From: Cellulomonas avistercoris
GTDB taxonomy: Bacteria; Actinomycetota; Actinomycetes; Actinomycetales; Cellulomonadaceae
Length of the DNA stretch: 64,000 bases
Direction of reading: 5' to 3'
Assembly: GCF_014836445.1 (NCBI RefSeq)
Contig: NZ_JACSQV010000001.1
Coordinates: forward strand, 418,149 to 482,148
Shown: piece after piece, positions 1-9,369 of the stretch
Layout: each line of letters begins with the position of its first letter
How positions within the stretch are numbered: the first letter of the stretch is position 1
The notes under the pieces: generated by a model
Databases searched by the model: none
The model's input: only the letters and a program-made list of their open reading frames with translations
What the model was told of the DNA's origin: nothing
Program-made: the position numbers and the translations under genes

Positions 1-26
1 CGCCTCGCGAGGCGGCCGCGCGCCGG

Positions 27-1355
27 TCAGCAGGTCGTCAGCAACCGGTCCAGCACGCGCGTGCCGAAGCGCAGCGCGTCGACCGGCACCCGCTCGTCGA
101 CGCCGTGGAACATGCCCGCGAAGTCGAGGTCGGCCGGCAGCCGCAGCGGCGCGAAGCCGTATCCGGTGATGCCCAGGAGCGACAGCGACTTGTTGTCGGT
201 GCCGCCCGAGAGCATGTACGGCAGGACGTGGGCGCCCGGGTCCTCCGCGACGACGGCCGCCACCATCGCGTCGACGAGCGCACCCTCGAAGGGCGCCTCG
301 AGACCGGTGTCCCGCACGAGGTCCTCGACCCGCACGTGCGGGCCCACGAGACGGGCGACCGTGGCGTCGAACTCCTCGGAGAGCCCGGGCAGGAAGCGCC
401 CGTCGACCGCCGCGGTGGCGCCACCCGGGATGACGTTCTCCTTGTAGCCCGCGGCCAGCCGCGTCGGGTTCGTCGAGTGCCGCAGCGTCGCACCGACGAA
501 CGTCGACGCCGGCCCCAGCGCGTCGACCAGGGCGTCGACGGTCGCCGGGTCCTCGGGGTCGAACGGCAGACCCGTGAGGTCGGCGACGCCCGTGAGCAGC
601 GCCCGCACGGTCGGCGTCAGCTGCAGCGGCCACGCGTGCTCACCGATGCGCGCGACGGCTGCCGCCAGGTGCGTCACCGCGTTGTCGGTGTTGACCTGGC
701 TACCGTGCCCCGCCCGCCCCTGCGCGACGAGCCGCAGCCACGCGAGCCCCTTCTCCGCGGTCTGGAGCAGGTAGACCCGCTGCCCCGCGACGTCGACCGA
801 GAAGCCGCCGACCTCGCTGATCGCCTCGGTCGCACCCGCGAAGAGCTCGGGCCGGTGCTCCACGGCCCAGTGGGCGCCGAGCCGGCCGCCCGCCTCCTCG
901 TCGGCGAACATCGCGAGCACCACGTCCCGCGCGGGGCGCCGCCCCTCGCGCACCATCTGCCGCACGACCGCGAGGACCATGGCGTCCATGTCCTTCATGT
1001 CGACGGCCCCGCGCCCCCACACCAGGCCGTCGCGCAGCTCGGCCGCGAACGGGTCGACCGACCAGTCCGCCGCGTGCGCGGGGACGACGTCGAGGTGACC
1101 GTGCACGACGAGCGCGGGACGCGACGCGTCGGCACCCTCGAGGCGCACGACGACGTTGGCCCGGCCCGGTGCGCTCTCGAACAGCTCGGGCTCGAGCCCG
1201 ACGTCCTGCAGCAGACCGACGACGTACTCGGCGGCCTCCCGCTCCCCCGGCCCGCTGCCGTCGCCGGGGTTCGTCGTGTCGATGCGGATGAGGTCGCGGC
1301 ACAGGTCGACGACCTCGTCCTCGGCGCTCGGGACGGTGCGCACGTCGGCGGTCAT
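27..1355 (-). CDS. M20 family metallopeptidase / dipeptidase-like hydrolase
   Basis: A 442-residue zinc-dependent amidohydrolase or peptidase of the M20/M25/M40 group, probably cytoplasmic, cleaving small peptides or acylated amino acids. The metal-binding HGHLDVVP motif lies near residue 84, followed by GRGAVDMKDM and the FADEEAGG glutamate pair. No signal peptide is visible. The chosen ATG overlaps the stop of the upstream M3 peptidase gene as ATGA, so the two are probably translationally coupled, and together they suggest a peptide-degradation unit. The open frame continues upstream to 1817, but that part is a shadow of the M3 gene. The exact substrate cannot be read from sequence. Confidence 0.9.
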   Translation of the reverse strand: MTADVRTVPSAEDEVVDLCRDLIRIDTTNPGDGSGPGEREAAEYVVGLLQDVGLEPELFESAPGRANVVVRLEGADASRPALVVHGHLDVVPAHAADWSVDPFAAELRDGLVWGRGAVDMKDMDAMVLAVVRQMVREGRRPARDVVLAMFADEEAGGRLGAHWAVEHRPELFAGATEAISEVGGFSVDVAGQRVYLLQTAEKGLAWLRLVAQGRAGHGSQVNTDNAVTHLAAAVARIGEHAWPLQLTPTVRALLTGVADLTGLPFDPEDPATVDALVDALGPASTFVGATLRHSTNPTRLAAGYKENVIPGGATAAVDGRFLPGLSEEFDATVARLVGPHVRVEDLVRDTGLEAPFEGALVDAMVAAVVAEDPGAHVLPYMLSGGTDNKSLSLLGITGYGFAPLRLPADLDFAGMFHGVDERVPVDALRFGTRVLDRLLTTC

Positions 1356-3451
1356 CGTGCCGCCAGACCGCGGCGCACCAGCAGCGGCTCGATGTGCGGG
1401 TCGCGGCCCCGCAGGTCGCGGAACGCCTGCAGGGGGTCGATGGACCCGCCGCGGCCGAGCAGCCGCGCACGGAAGACGTCGCCGTTCTCGCGACGCAGCC
1501 CCCCGTTCTCGGCGAACCAGTCCACGGTGTCCGCGTCGAGCACCTCGGACCAGATGTACGCGTAGTACCCGGCCGAGTAGCCGCTGCCGAAGATGTGGTT
1601 GAAGTACGTCGTGCGGTAGCGCGGCGGGACGGTCCGCAGGTCGACGCCCGCGTCGCGTAGCGCACGGGCCTCGAACTCCTCGACCTGCTCCGGGGCGGTC
1701 GGCACGTCCTGCGGGGCGAGCCGGTACCAGGCCTGGTCCAGCAGCGCGGCCGCGAGGTACTCCGTGGTGGCGAACCCCTCCCCGTCCTGCTGGGAGGCGA
1801 TCAGCGTCTCGATCCACTGCTCCGGCATCGGCTCACCGGTCTCGTGGTGGACGGCGTAGCTGCGGATGACCTCGGGGTGCAGCGCCCACATCTCGTTGAC
1901 CTGCGAGGGGTACTCGACGAAGTCGCGCGGCACGCTGGTGCCGGACTGCGAGGGGTACCGCACGGCGGACAGCAGACCGTGCAGCGCGTGACCGAACTCG
2001 TGGAAGAGCGTGATCACCTCGTCCCACGTGAGCAGCGTCGGCTGCCCCGCGGGCGGCTGCGGCACGTTGAGGTTGTTGACGACGACCGGCGCCTCGCCCA
2101 GGAGCGCCGACTGGTCGACGAGCGAGTTCATCCATGCCCCGCCACGCTTGGCCGGCCGCGTCCACCAGTCACCGAGGAACAGGCCCAGCCCGGAGCCGTC
2201 CGCGTCGAACACCTCGAACACGCGCACGTCGGGGTGGTAGCCGACGAGGTCGTGGCGCTCGGCGAACGTCAGCCCGTAGAGCCGGTTCGCCGCGAGGAAC
2301 ACGCCGTCGGCGAGCACGCGCTCGAGCTCGAGGTACGGGCGCAGCTCGGCCTCGTCGAGGGCCCGCCGCTCCTGGCGGACCCGGCCGGCGTAGTACGACC
2401 AGTCCCACGGCTCGAGCGACGCGCCCGGGTGGTCCGCCTGCAGCGCGTGCTCCAGGTCGGCGGCCTCGGCGCGCGCGTTGGCGACCGCGGCCGGAGCCAG
2501 GCGCGTCAGCATCTCCTCGACGGCCTGCGCCGAACCGGCCGTCGCGTCCGCCGCGACGTAGGCGGCGTGGTGCTCGAACCCCAGCAGGCGGGCGCGCTCG
2601 GCGCGCAGCCGCACCAGACCGAGCAGGGTGCTCCGCGTGTCGTGCTCGTCGCCCGTCGCACCGCGCGTGGTCGACGCGGTCATGACCCGCTCCCGCAGGC
2701 CGCGGTCGCGCAGGAGCGACAGCACGGACTGCTGCGTGGGCAGCTGCAGCTCGATCAGCCACGCACCCTCGTGCCCACGCGCGGCGGCGGCCTGCGCCGC
2801 GGCGTCGCGGGCGTCGTCGGGCAGTCCGTCCAGCTCCGCCTCGTCGGTCACCAGGACCGCCGCGGCGTTGGCACCCGCGAGCAGCAGCCGCCCGAACGCC
2901 GCGTCGAGCGTCGTGATCTCCGCGTTGATCGCGCGCAGCCGCTGCTGGTCCGCCTCGCCCAGCCCGACACCGGCGCGCGCGAACCGCGTGCGCGTGCGGT
3001 GCAGCAGCCACGCGGTGTCGGGGGCGAGCTCGGCGCCGTCGTCGGCCACGCGCGCGGCCAGGGCCTCGACGCGCGCGTGCAGGCGCGCGTCGAGCCAGAT
3101 GGCGTCCGAGTGCTCCGCGAGCAGCGGCGCGACCTGCTCCTCGACGTCCTGGAGGCCCGGCGTCGACTCGGCACCCGACTGGACGTAGAACGCCGAGGCC
3201 GCACGGTGCAGGAGCCGGCCCGAGCGCTCGAGCGCCTCGAGCGTGTTCTCGACCGTCGGGTCGGCCGGGTCGGTCGCGATCGCCTCGACCTCGGCGCGCT
3301 GCTCGGCCATCCCGGCGAGCAGCGCGGGCAGGTAGTGCTCCTCGCCCAGCTCACGGAAGTCGGGCAGCCCGTACGGCAGGTCGGACGCACGGGCGAAGGG
3401 GTTGCTGGCGGCGAGCGGCAGCGCGTCGGAGGTCATGGGTCCCATCGTCAC
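1352..3451 (-). CDS. M3 family metallopeptidase (oligopeptidase / peptidyl-dipeptidase Dcp-like)
   Basis: A 699-residue soluble zinc peptidase of the M3 (thimet oligopeptidase/Dcp) family, of normal length. The HEFGHALHG zinc motif is at about residue 485, and the conserved regions that shape the substrate tunnel follow it. Such enzymes hydrolyse cytoplasmic oligopeptides. Three in-frame starts lie close together: GTG at 3451, ATG at 3445 and ATG at 3436. A GGGA element sits 7 nt before the 3445 ATG, so any of these may be used. The gene overlaps the downstream M20 hydrolase by 4 bp. Confidence 0.9.
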   Translation of the reverse strand: MTMGPMTSDALPLAASNPFARASDLPYGLPDFRELGEEHYLPALLAGMAEQRAEVEAIATDPADPTVENTLEALERSGRLLHRAASAFYVQSGAESTPGLQDVEEQVAPLLAEHSDAIWLDARLHARVEALAARVADDGAELAPDTAWLLHRTRTRFARAGVGLGEADQQRLRAINAEITTLDAAFGRLLLAGANAAAVLVTDEAELDGLPDDARDAAAQAAAARGHEGAWLIELQLPTQQSVLSLLRDRGLRERVMTASTTRGATGDEHDTRSTLLGLVRLRAERARLLGFEHHAAYVAADATAGSAQAVEEMLTRLAPAAVANARAEAADLEHALQADHPGASLEPWDWSYYAGRVRQERRALDEAELRPYLELERVLADGVFLAANRLYGLTFAERHDLVGYHPDVRVFEVFDADGSGLGLFLGDWWTRPAKRGGAWMNSLVDQSALLGEAPVVVNNLNVPQPPAGQPTLLTWDEVITLFHEFGHALHGLLSAVRYPSQSGTSVPRDFVEYPSQVNEMWALHPEVIRSYAVHHETGEPMPEQWIETLIASQQDGEGFATTEYLAAALLDQAWYRLAPQDVPTAPEQVEEFEARALRDAGVDLRTVPPRYRTTYFNHIFGSGYSAGYYAYIWSEVLDADTVDWFAENGGLRRENGDVFRARLLGRGGSIDPLQAFRDLRGRDPHIEPLLVRRGLAAR

Positions 3452-3485
3452 ATCCCGCGGGGGCGCTCCGTGCCGCTGGTCGCGG

Positions 3486-4634
3486 TCAGCGCGTGACGCT
3501 CGTGCGGGTGGTCCCCGTGGGCGTGGTGAGCACGTCGGCCGGGGGCGTCCAGGGGCGTCCGTGCGCCTGCGCGACGGCGGCGTTGAGCAGCTGCCCGGCG
3601 TGCGTGGTCAACCCGGCCGCGAGCGCGGGGTCCGCGGTGGCGGCGGCCCGCCAGCCGTCGCCCGCGAGCGCCGCGAGGTACGGGAGGGTCACGTTGGTCA
3701 GCGCGCGCGTCGAGGTCACGGGCACGGCACCGGGCATGTTGGCGACGCAGTAGAACAGCGAGCCGTGAACGGGGAACGTGGGGTCGTCGTGGGTCGTGGC
3801 GTGCGTGCTCTCGAAGCAGCCGCCCTGGTCGACGGCGACGTCGACGAGGACCGAGCCGCGCCGCATGCGGGACACCAGCTCGTCGCTCACGAGGCGCGGG
3901 GCGCGGGCCCCCGGCAGGAGCACGGCCCCGACGACGAGGTCGGCGTCGAGCAGCTCGCGCTCGATCGCCCAGGCGGACGACGCGAGGGTGCGCACGCGTC
4001 CGTCGAAGAGGTCGTCGAGCTCGCGCAGGCGTGGCAGGGACAGGTCGAGCACGGTCACGTCGGCGCGCATGCCGACGGCGATCTGGGCGGCGTGGGTGCC
4101 CACGACGCCACCGCCGAGGACGACGACCTTCGCGCCGTCGACGCCCGGGACGCCGCCGAGCAGGACGCCGCGACCGCCGGCGTGACGCATGAGGTGGTAG
4201 GCGCCGACCTGCGTGGCCAGGCGTCCGGCGACCTCGCTCATGGGGGCGAGCAGGGGCAGCGAGCCGTCGGGGAGCTGCACGGTCTCGTAGGCGATCGCGG
4301 TGGTGCCCGCGGCGAGGAGCGCGTCGGTCGTCGCGCGGTCGGCGGCGAGGTGCAGGTACGTGAACAGGGTCAGGTCGTCGCGCAGGTACGCGTGCTCGGC
4401 GGGCTCCGGCTCCTTGACCTTGCACACGAGCTCGGCGGCCCAGGCGTCGGCCGGCGTGGGCACGACGCGGGCGCCGGCAGCCGCGTAGTCCGCGTCCTCG
4501 ATCGCGGAGCCCGTGCCGGCACCCGTCTCGACCAGGACGTCGTGGCCGGCGGCGACGAGGTGCTGCGCGCCTGCCGGCGTGAGTGCCACGCGGTGCTCGC
4601 CGTTCTTGGTCTCGCGCGGGATGCCGACCTGCAT
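3486..4634 (-). CDS. ald: Alanine dehydrogenase
   Basis: A 382-residue NAD-dependent L-alanine dehydrogenase, which interconverts alanine and pyruvate plus ammonia. The N-terminus has the typical [20 protein letters not shown] signature, K73-VKEPEP lies in the substrate region, and [13 protein letters not shown] is the Rossmann nucleotide-binding loop. The length is about ten residues longer than usual, through a Thr/Arg-rich tail. The start is fixed by the conserved N-terminus, and the longer open frame upstream is spurious. It is monocistronic and divergent from the kinase-like gene at 4742. Confidence 0.95.
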   Translation of the reverse strand: MQVGIPRETKNGEHRVALTPAGAQHLVAAGHDVLVETGAGTGSAIEDADYAAAGARVVPTPADAWAAELVCKVKEPEPAEHAYLRDDLTLFTYLHLAADRATTDALLAAGTTAIAYETVQLPDGSLPLLAPMSEVAGRLATQVGAYHLMRHAGGRGVLLGGVPGVDGAKVVVLGGGVVGTHAAQIAVGMRADVTVLDLSLPRLRELDDLFDGRVRTLASSAWAIERELLDADLVVGAVLLPGARAPRLVSDELVSRMRRGSVLVDVAVDQGGCFESTHATTHDDPTFPVHGSLFYCVANMPGAVPVTSTRALTNVTLPYLAALAGDGWRAAATADPALAAGLTTHAGQLLNAAVAQAHGRPWTPPADVLTTPTGTTRTSVTR

Positions 4635-4728
4635 GGTGGGGCTCCTGTCGGGAGGCGGGGACGGTGGTGGGTCCCCGGGGGTGCGACGTGGCTGTCCTTC
4701 GACGGTACGGCGCCGGGCGGGCGTTCGG

Positions 4729-4734
4729 TAGCGT
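4729..4734 (+). promoter_or_regulatory. Candidate -10 box of a leaderless promoter
   Basis: TAGCGT matches the actinobacterial TANNNT -10 pattern and ends 7 nt before the ATG at 4742. The transcript would therefore begin at or next to the start codon. Confidence 0.45.
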
Positions 4735-4741
4735 GCGGGCC

Positions 4742-5551
4742 ATGGCAGCGACCGGCCCGACACCCGGCTCGTCGGGTGCCGCGCCCGTGCACCGCAAGTC
4801 CCGGCACGACGCACCGCACGGGTTCTTCGCGTGCGAGGCGGCCGGGCTGCGCTGGCTCGCCGCCGCGGGCGGTGCCCGCGTGGTGCAGGTGCTGGAGGTC
4901 GCCGACGACCACCTCGACCTCGTCCGGCTGCGGCCGGTGCCTCCGGGGCGGGACGCGGCCCGCGCGTTCGGCGCCGCGCTGGCACGCACGCACGACGCGG
5001 GCGCCGACGCGTTCGGCGTCCCGCCCGACGGCTGGACCGGCGACGGCTGGTTCGGCCCGCTCGACGCACCGCTGCCGATGCGCTCCGGCCGGTACGACGC
5101 ATGGGGCGCGTTCCTCGCCGACTGCCGGGTCGGGCCCGTCGCCGACGCCCTGCGCGGCGCAGGCCTGACGACGCGCGCCGACGACGCCGCGTTCGACCGC
5201 CTCCGCCACCTGCTGCACGACGGCCGGTGGGACGACCCCGACCCCCCGGCACGCCTCCACGGCGACCTGTGGCAGGGCAACGTCGTGTGGACGGACGAGG
5301 GGGCCACGCTCATCGACCCCGCGGCGCACGGCGGGCACCGCGAGACGGACCTCGCGATGCTCGCGCTGTTCGGCCTCCCGCACCTGCAGGACGTCCTGGA
5401 CGGCTACCAGGAGGTGCACCCGCTGCACGGCGGCTGGCGTCACCGGGTGGGGCTGCACCAGCTGTACCCGGTGGCGGTGCACGCGCTGCTGTTCGGTGGC
5501 GGGTACGTCGAGCACACCCGACGGCTGCTGCATGCCGTCGCGCCGGCCTGA
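4742..5551 (+). CDS. Fructosamine-3-kinase family protein
   Basis: A 269-residue small-molecule kinase of the fructosamine/ketosamine-3-kinase (APH-like) family, proposed to phosphorylate sugar adducts on proteins for deglycation. The catalytic loop HGDLWQGN and the metal-binding IDPAAHGG motif (DPA replaces the DFG of protein kinases) are intact, followed by the typical RETDLAML stretch. There is no Shine-Dalgarno sequence. TAGCGT ends 7 nt before the ATG, which fits a leaderless transcript. Confidence 0.85.
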   Translation: MAATGPTPGSSGAAPVHRKSRHDAPHGFFACEAAGLRWLAAAGGARVVQVLEVADDHLDLVRLRPVPPGRDAARAFGAALARTHDAGADAFGVPPDGWTGDGWFGPLDAPLPMRSGRYDAWGAFLADCRVGPVADALRGAGLTTRADDAAFDRLRHLLHDGRWDDPDPPARLHGDLWQGNVVWTDEGATLIDPAAHGGHRETDLAMLALFGLPHLQDVLDGYQEVHPLHGGWRHRVGLHQLYPVAVHALLFGGGYVEHTRRLLHAVAPA

Positions 5552-5660
5552 CCGCCCACCGTCGTGCACGGGCGCGACGTGCGCTCGTGTGAGGGCTTGG
5601 TGAGGGGTCGCGCAGCCGCCGCGCCGCTCCCAGGTGCGCGGGTTAACCTCACGCGTCGCT

Positions 5661-5691
5661 CCAGGTCGGCCGCCCAGCTGCCGAGACCTGG
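5661..5691. promoter_or_regulatory. Imperfect inverted repeat in the hydrolase leader
   Basis: CCAGGTC-GGC pairs with GCC-GA-GACCTGG around a 10-nt loop, about 35 bp before the putative start of the alpha/beta hydrolase. It could be a leader hairpin or the terminator of the preceding gene. There is no U-run. Confidence 0.3.
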
Positions 5692-5724
5692 AGGGACGCA
5701 CCGTCGCCGCAGAGGAGGACGACC

Positions 5725-6387
5725 ATCTCCAGGCCCATCGTGCTCGTGCACGGCACCCGGACCTCGTCGGAGATCTGGCACGCCCAGGTCGCCGCGCTGC
5801 GCCACGGCGGCCACCCGACGTTCGCGATCGACCTGCCGGGCCACGGCACCCGCAGCGACGAGCGCTTCACGCTCGACGGCGCCCTCGCGGCGATCGACGA
5901 GGCGGTCGAGGCCTGCCCGTCGCCCCCGCTGCTGGTGGGCCTCTCGCTCGGCGGGTACGTCTCCCTGGCGTACGCGAGCCGGCACGAGGGCAAGCTCGCG
6001 GGCGTCGTCCTGGCGGGCTGCTCGACCGAGATCAAGGGCAAGCCGCTGCACCTGTACCGGCGGGCGTCGACGCGGGTGGCGCGGTGGCTGGGTCTCGGGC
6101 AGGGGACGTGGCACGTCGTCACCGACATGCTGGGCGCGCTCGCCGGGTACTCGCCGCTGCGGGACCTGCGCCGGCTCCTGCTGCCGGTGTGGGTCGTCAA
6201 CGGCCGGCGTGACCCCCTGCGTCTCGACGAGCGGCGCTACCTGCGCGCGCTGCCGGGCGTCCGTCTGACCGTCGTGCCGCGCGCCGGGCACGACGTGAAC
6301 TCCCACGCCCCGGCAGCGTTCAACCGGGTCCTGCTCGACGCCCTGCACGAGCTCGGCGCGCAGACCCACCGCGTCTCGACCGCCTGA
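5725..6387 (+). CDS. Alpha/beta hydrolase (possible ATC start)
   Basis: A serine hydrolase of the alpha/beta fold, about 220 residues, substrate unknown. The oxyanion segment LVHGT is near the N-terminus. The nucleophile elbow is G-L-S-L-G-G and the C-terminal histidine is in RAGHDVNSH. The first canonical start is GTG at 5740, but it would remove the first beta-strand (SRPIVLVHG). Fifteen bases earlier, in frame, ATC-TCC-AGG-CCC-ATC follows a strong AGAGGAGG ribosome-binding site with 6-nt spacing. I therefore place the start at the ATC. A sequencing error (ATG read as ATC) is the alternative. Confidence 0.8.
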   Translation: MSRPIVLVHGTRTSSEIWHAQVAALRHGGHPTFAIDLPGHGTRSDERFTLDGALAAIDEAVEACPSPPLLVGLSLGGYVSLAYASRHEGKLAGVVLAGCSTEIKGKPLHLYRRASTRVARWLGLGQGTWHVVTDMLGALAGYSPLRDLRRLLLPVWVVNGRRDPLRLDERRYLRALPGVRLTVVPRAGHDVNSHAPAAFNRVLLDALHELGAQTHRVSTA

Positions 6388-6427
6388 CCAGTCTCCTGAC
6401 CGCACCGGACCAGCGAAGGAGCACGGG

Positions 6428-7192
6428 ATGGAGCGCATCGCGGTCCTGTCCGACGTCCACGGCAACATGACGGCCTTCGACGCCGTGCTGCGGGACGTCG
6501 ACGCGCGCGGCATCGACACGGTCCTCAACCTGGGCGACGTGGTGGGCAAGGGCCCGCGCGGATCCGCGGCGGTCGCGCGCAGCCGCGAGCGCTGCGCACT
6601 GACCGTACGCGGCAACTGGGACGACTTCCTGCCGCGGCCCGAGACCGTGCGCGACGAGGCCCTGACCTGGTGGTACGACGAGCTCACGCCCGACGACCAC
6701 GCGTGGCTCCTGGGACTGCCGCTCGTGCACCACCTGGAGCTCAGCGGGCGGCGGATCCGGCTGCTGCACGCCTCGGCGCGCAGCGTGCACGTGCGTGTGC
6801 GGTTCCACCACACGCCCGAGGAGTTCGACGGGATGTTCGCCACGACGGAGCTGACGGGCGACGGTCCGAGCCCGACGATGGTCGGCTACGGCGACGTCCA
6901 CGACGCCTACGTCGAGACGTTCGAGGGACGCACGCTGTTCAACGTCGGCAGCGTCGGCAACCCGCTCGACGAGCCGACCGCGTCGTACGTGGTCCTCGAG
7001 GGCGAGCCGGGCGGTGACGCCACCGCACCCTTCGCGCTCCAGGTCGTGCGCGTGCCCTACGACGTGGAGGCGGAGATCGCCGTGGCGCGCGACCTGCGCA
7101 TGCCGCAGCGCGAGGCCTACGCGATCGAGCTGCGGACGGCCGTCTACCGCGGTCTGCACGCGGAACGGGGTCTGCGCGCGGACGACGTGTGA
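6428..7192 (+). CDS. Metallophosphoesterase family protein
   Basis: A 254-residue calcineurin-like phosphoesterase with a DVHGN first metal motif, GDVVGKGP second motif and GNWDD third motif. The usual GHTH near the C-terminus reads GDVH here, with Asp156 in place of the first His. The LLHAS histidine is present. It resembles small YfcE/serine-threonine phosphatase-like enzymes, and the substrate cannot be assigned. A GAAGGAG ribosome-binding site lies 6 nt before the ATG, and the gene follows the hydrolase by 40 bp. Confidence 0.85.
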   Translation: MERIAVLSDVHGNMTAFDAVLRDVDARGIDTVLNLGDVVGKGPRGSAAVARSRERCALTVRGNWDDFLPRPETVRDEALTWWYDELTPDDHAWLLGLPLVHHLELSGRRIRLLHASARSVHVRVRFHHTPEEFDGMFATTELTGDGPSPTMVGYGDVHDAYVETFEGRTLFNVGSVGNPLDEPTASYVVLEGEPGGDATAPFALQVVRVPYDVEAEIAVARDLRMPQREAYAIELRTAVYRGLHAERGLRADDV

Positions 7193-7208
7193 CGTCCGCC
7201 GGCGGACC

Positions 7209-8015
7209 TCAGCGGTCGTCGGCAGCGAGGAAGGTCCGCAGCACCGAGACGAACGCCTCCGGCTGTTCGGAGTGCACCCAGTGCCCCGCGCCCTTGAGCG
7301 TGACGAGCGTCGTGCGGGGGAACAGGCGCCGCATCGCCGGCCCGTGCTCGGGGCGCACGTAGTCGGACCGGTCGCCCGCCACCCACAGCACGGGGTGGTC
7401 GAAGACGGCGTCGCCGACGTCCGGGAAGCCGCCGATCTCGGGGAGGTCGCGCCGCAGCAGGTCGAGGTTGGCCTGCCACCGGAAGCCGCCGTCGGCGGCG
7501 CGCAGGTTCTGCAGGAGGAACCCGCGCACGCGCGCGTCGTCGACGCGTGCGGCGAGCTGCTCGTCCGCCTCGCCGCGCCGCGTCACCGTCGTCAGGTCGA
7601 TCGCCGCGAGGCTGTCGAGCAGGTGCGCGAACTCCCCCTGGGAGCCGCCCGACGCCGGCGCGATGTCCGCGACGACCAGCCGCTCGACGAGGTCGGGGTG
7701 GCGCAGCGCGAGGAGCATCGCGACCTTGCCGCCCATGGAGTGCCCGACCACGTGGACCGGTCCGTCGGCCGCGAACCCGGCGCGCAGGTGGTCCGCGACG
7801 AGGTCCGCGGTCGACGCGTAGTCGAACCGGTCGGTCCAGGCCGACCGGCCGTGGTTGGGCAGGTCCACGAGCAGCGAGCGGTACTCCGGGAGCAGGCCCT
7901 TGGCGATCTGCGTGAAGTTGCGCCCCTGCCCGAACAAGCCGTGCAGGAAGACGACGGGCGCACCCGCGTCGCCCACGGTCGTGCTGGTCAGGGTGCCGGA
8001 CGCGCTGCTGCTCAC
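7209..8015 (-). CDS. Alpha/beta hydrolase (YbfF-like esterase)
   Basis: A 268-residue alpha/beta hydrolase. It has VFLHGLFGQGRNF, the LPNHGRS segment typical of YbfF-type esterases, the nucleophile elbow GHSMGGK and the C-terminal catalytic GAGHWVHSEQP. The chosen GTG start at 8015 precedes a short disordered Ser/Thr stretch. Longer in-frame starts to 8144 would add an Arg-rich segment unlike the family. It is divergent from the ClpP pair, sharing a 121-bp intergenic region with two perfect palindromes. Confidence 0.85.
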   Translation of the reverse strand: MSSSASGTLTSTTVGDAGAPVVFLHGLFGQGRNFTQIAKGLLPEYRSLLVDLPNHGRSAWTDRFDYASTADLVADHLRAGFAADGPVHVVGHSMGGKVAMLLALRHPDLVERLVVADIAPASGGSQGEFAHLLDSLAAIDLTTVTRRGEADEQLAARVDDARVRGFLLQNLRAADGGFRWQANLDLLRRDLPEIGGFPDVGDAVFDHPVLWVAGDRSDYVRPEHGPAMRRLFPRTTLVTLKGAGHWVHSEQPEAFVSVLRTFLAADDR

Positions 8016-8074
8016 GGGGCACGAGCCTAGGCCGTGGGCATGCCGTGCACCCGACGGCGGGCCGCGCTGCCGAG

Positions 8075-8086
8075 GGCGGATCCGCC
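8075..8086. promoter_or_regulatory. 12-bp perfect palindrome
   Basis: GGCGGATCCGCC reads the same on both strands. It lies between the divergent hydrolase and clpP starts, about 50 bp before the clpP ATG. It is a candidate operator, with no known regulator matched. Confidence 0.35.
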
Positions 8087-8093
8087 GTGAGCA

Positions 8094-8125
8094 GCGCCGC
8101 CGACCCCGCGTGCGGTCGGCGGCGC
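8094..8125. promoter_or_regulatory. 12-bp perfect inverted repeat with 8-nt loop before clpP
   Basis: Arms GCGCCGCCGACC and GGTCGGCGGCGC surround CCGCGTGC and end 11 bp before the clpP ATG. As RNA this would be a very stable hairpin next to the ribosome-binding site. As DNA it could be an operator. It is not a typical terminator, because no U-run follows and a gene starts directly after it. Confidence 0.5.
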
Positions 8126-8136
8126 AGGGTGGACCC

Positions 8137-8763
8137 ATGAGCACCCCGACGCCCCTGCGGCCCTACGACGACGAGCTGCTGGCACGGCTCGCCCACGAGC
8201 GCATCGTCGTGCTGAGCACGGCGCTCGACGAGGAGACGGGCCACCGCCTGGCGGCCCAGCTCCTCCTGCTGTCCACCGAGGACCCGCACGCCGACGTGAC
8301 GCTGTGGATCAGCTCACCCGGCGGGTCGGTGCCCGCGATGCTGGCGATCCACGACGTCATGCGCCTGATCCCGAACGACGTGCGGACCGTCGCGGTCGGC
8401 ATGGCCGCGAGCGCCGGTCAGTTCCTGCTCTCGGCGGGTACGCCCGGCAAGCGGTTCGCGATGCCGCACGCACGCGTGCTGCTGCACCAGGGCTCGGCGG
8501 GCATCGGCGGTACCGCCGTCGACGTCGAGCTGCAGGCCGACGACCTGCGGCACACGCGCGACACCGTGCTGGGGCTCGTCGCGCAGCACACCGGGCAGAG
8601 CGTCGAGCGCGTGCGGGAGGACTCGCTGCGCGACCGGTGGTTCACGGCGGACGAGGCGATCGCCTACGGGTTCGTCGACGCGATCGCCGGCGACGTGGCC
8701 GACGTGCGACCGGCAGGCCGCCGCGGCGTCGTCGGCATCGGGGTCGCGGGGGTGGACGCATGA
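8137..8763 (+). CDS. clpP: ATP-dependent Clp protease proteolytic subunit (active type)
   Basis: A 208-residue ClpP peptidase subunit. Conserved SSPGGSV and the nucleophile in GMAASAGQF (Ser92) are present, with His117 in LLHQG and Asp166 in LRDRW, so the catalytic triad is complete. In the cell it would form heptameric rings that degrade substrates delivered by ClpX or ClpC. The stop overlaps the ATG of the next gene, a second ClpP, as ATGA, so the two are almost certainly made together. A perfect inverted repeat lies just upstream. Confidence 0.95.
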   Translation: MSTPTPLRPYDDELLARLAHERIVVLSTALDEETGHRLAAQLLLLSTEDPHADVTLWISSPGGSVPAMLAIHDVMRLIPNDVRTVAVGMAASAGQFLLSAGTPGKRFAMPHARVLLHQGSAGIGGTAVDVELQADDLRHTRDTVLGLVAQHTGQSVERVREDSLRDRWFTADEAIAYGFVDAIAGDVADVRPAGRRGVVGIGVAGVDA

Positions 8764-9353
8764 GCGGGTACCTGGTGCCGAACGTCGTCGAACGTCGCGG
8801 CAACGTGGAGCGCACGGTCGACGTGTTCAGCCGGCTGCTGTCCGAGCGGATCGTGTACCTCGGCACCCCGATCGACGACCAGGTGGCGAACGTGCTGGTC
8901 GCCCAGCTGCTGCACCTGGAGTCCGAGAACCCGGACCTGCCGATCCAGCTGTACGTCAACTCCCCCGGCGGCTCCACGTCGGCCATGCTCGCGGTGTACG
9001 ACGCGATGCAGTACGTGCGGCCCGACGTCGAGACCACGTGCGTCGGCCAGGCGGCCGCCGACGCGGCGGTGCTGCTCGCGGGCGGCGCCGCGGGACGCCG
9101 GTCGATCCTCGCGCACGGGCGTGTCGTGCTGCACCAGCCGTCGACGCGCGGCCAGGGCACGATCCCGGACCTCATCCTGGCGGCGGACGAGGTCGTGCGG
9201 GTGCGCGCCGAGCTCGAGGAGGTGCTGTCCCGGCACACCGGCAAGGACGCCGCGACGCTGCGGCGCGACACGGACCGCGACCTCGTGCTCACGGCCACGG
9301 AGGCGGTGGCCTACGGCCTCGCGGACCAGGTCGTGTCGGTCCGCCCGCGGTGA
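8760..9353 (+). CDS. ClpP paralogue lacking the catalytic serine (ClpR-like)
   Basis: A 197-residue ClpP-fold protein with NSPGGST, His125 in VVLHQPST and Asp174 in the RDTDRD segment. Where ClpP proteins have GQAAS, this one reads GQAAAD: Ala100 (GCC, 9057-9059) replaces the nucleophile, and the next residues (Asp-Ala) also differ from the usual Met-Gly. It should be unable to cleave peptides by itself. It overlaps the upstream active clpP by 4 bp, so a mixed ring with a structural, non-catalytic subunit is likely, as with cyanobacterial and plastid ClpR. Listing it as a ClpP rests on clear full-length similarity. Confidence 0.9.
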   Translation: MSGYLVPNVVERRGNVERTVDVFSRLLSERIVYLGTPIDDQVANVLVAQLLHLESENPDLPIQLYVNSPGGSTSAMLAVYDAMQYVRPDVETTCVGQAAADAAVLLAGGAAGRRSILAHGRVVLHQPSTRGQGTIPDLILAADEVVRVRAELEEVLSRHTGKDAATLRRDTDRDLVLTATEAVAYGLADQVVSVRPR

Positions 9354-9369
9354 GGGTCCCGGTCCCGTG

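Noticed and set aside
1..14. CGCCTCGCGAGGCG palindrome as terminator of the M20 gene
   Set aside because: It could form a stem, but there is no loop or U-run and the upstream side is outside the window, so it is not listed as a feature.
105..1565. Long plus-strand open frame opposite the M20 and M3 peptidase genes
   Set aside because: Antisense shadow of high-GC genes; it is Arg/Gly/Asp-rich with no family pattern, while the minus strand has complete peptidase motifs.
1844..3496. 550-codon plus-strand open frame opposite the M3 peptidase
   Set aside because: Composition (Arg, Gln, Val, Leu) is that of a reverse-strand shadow and no motif is recognisable.
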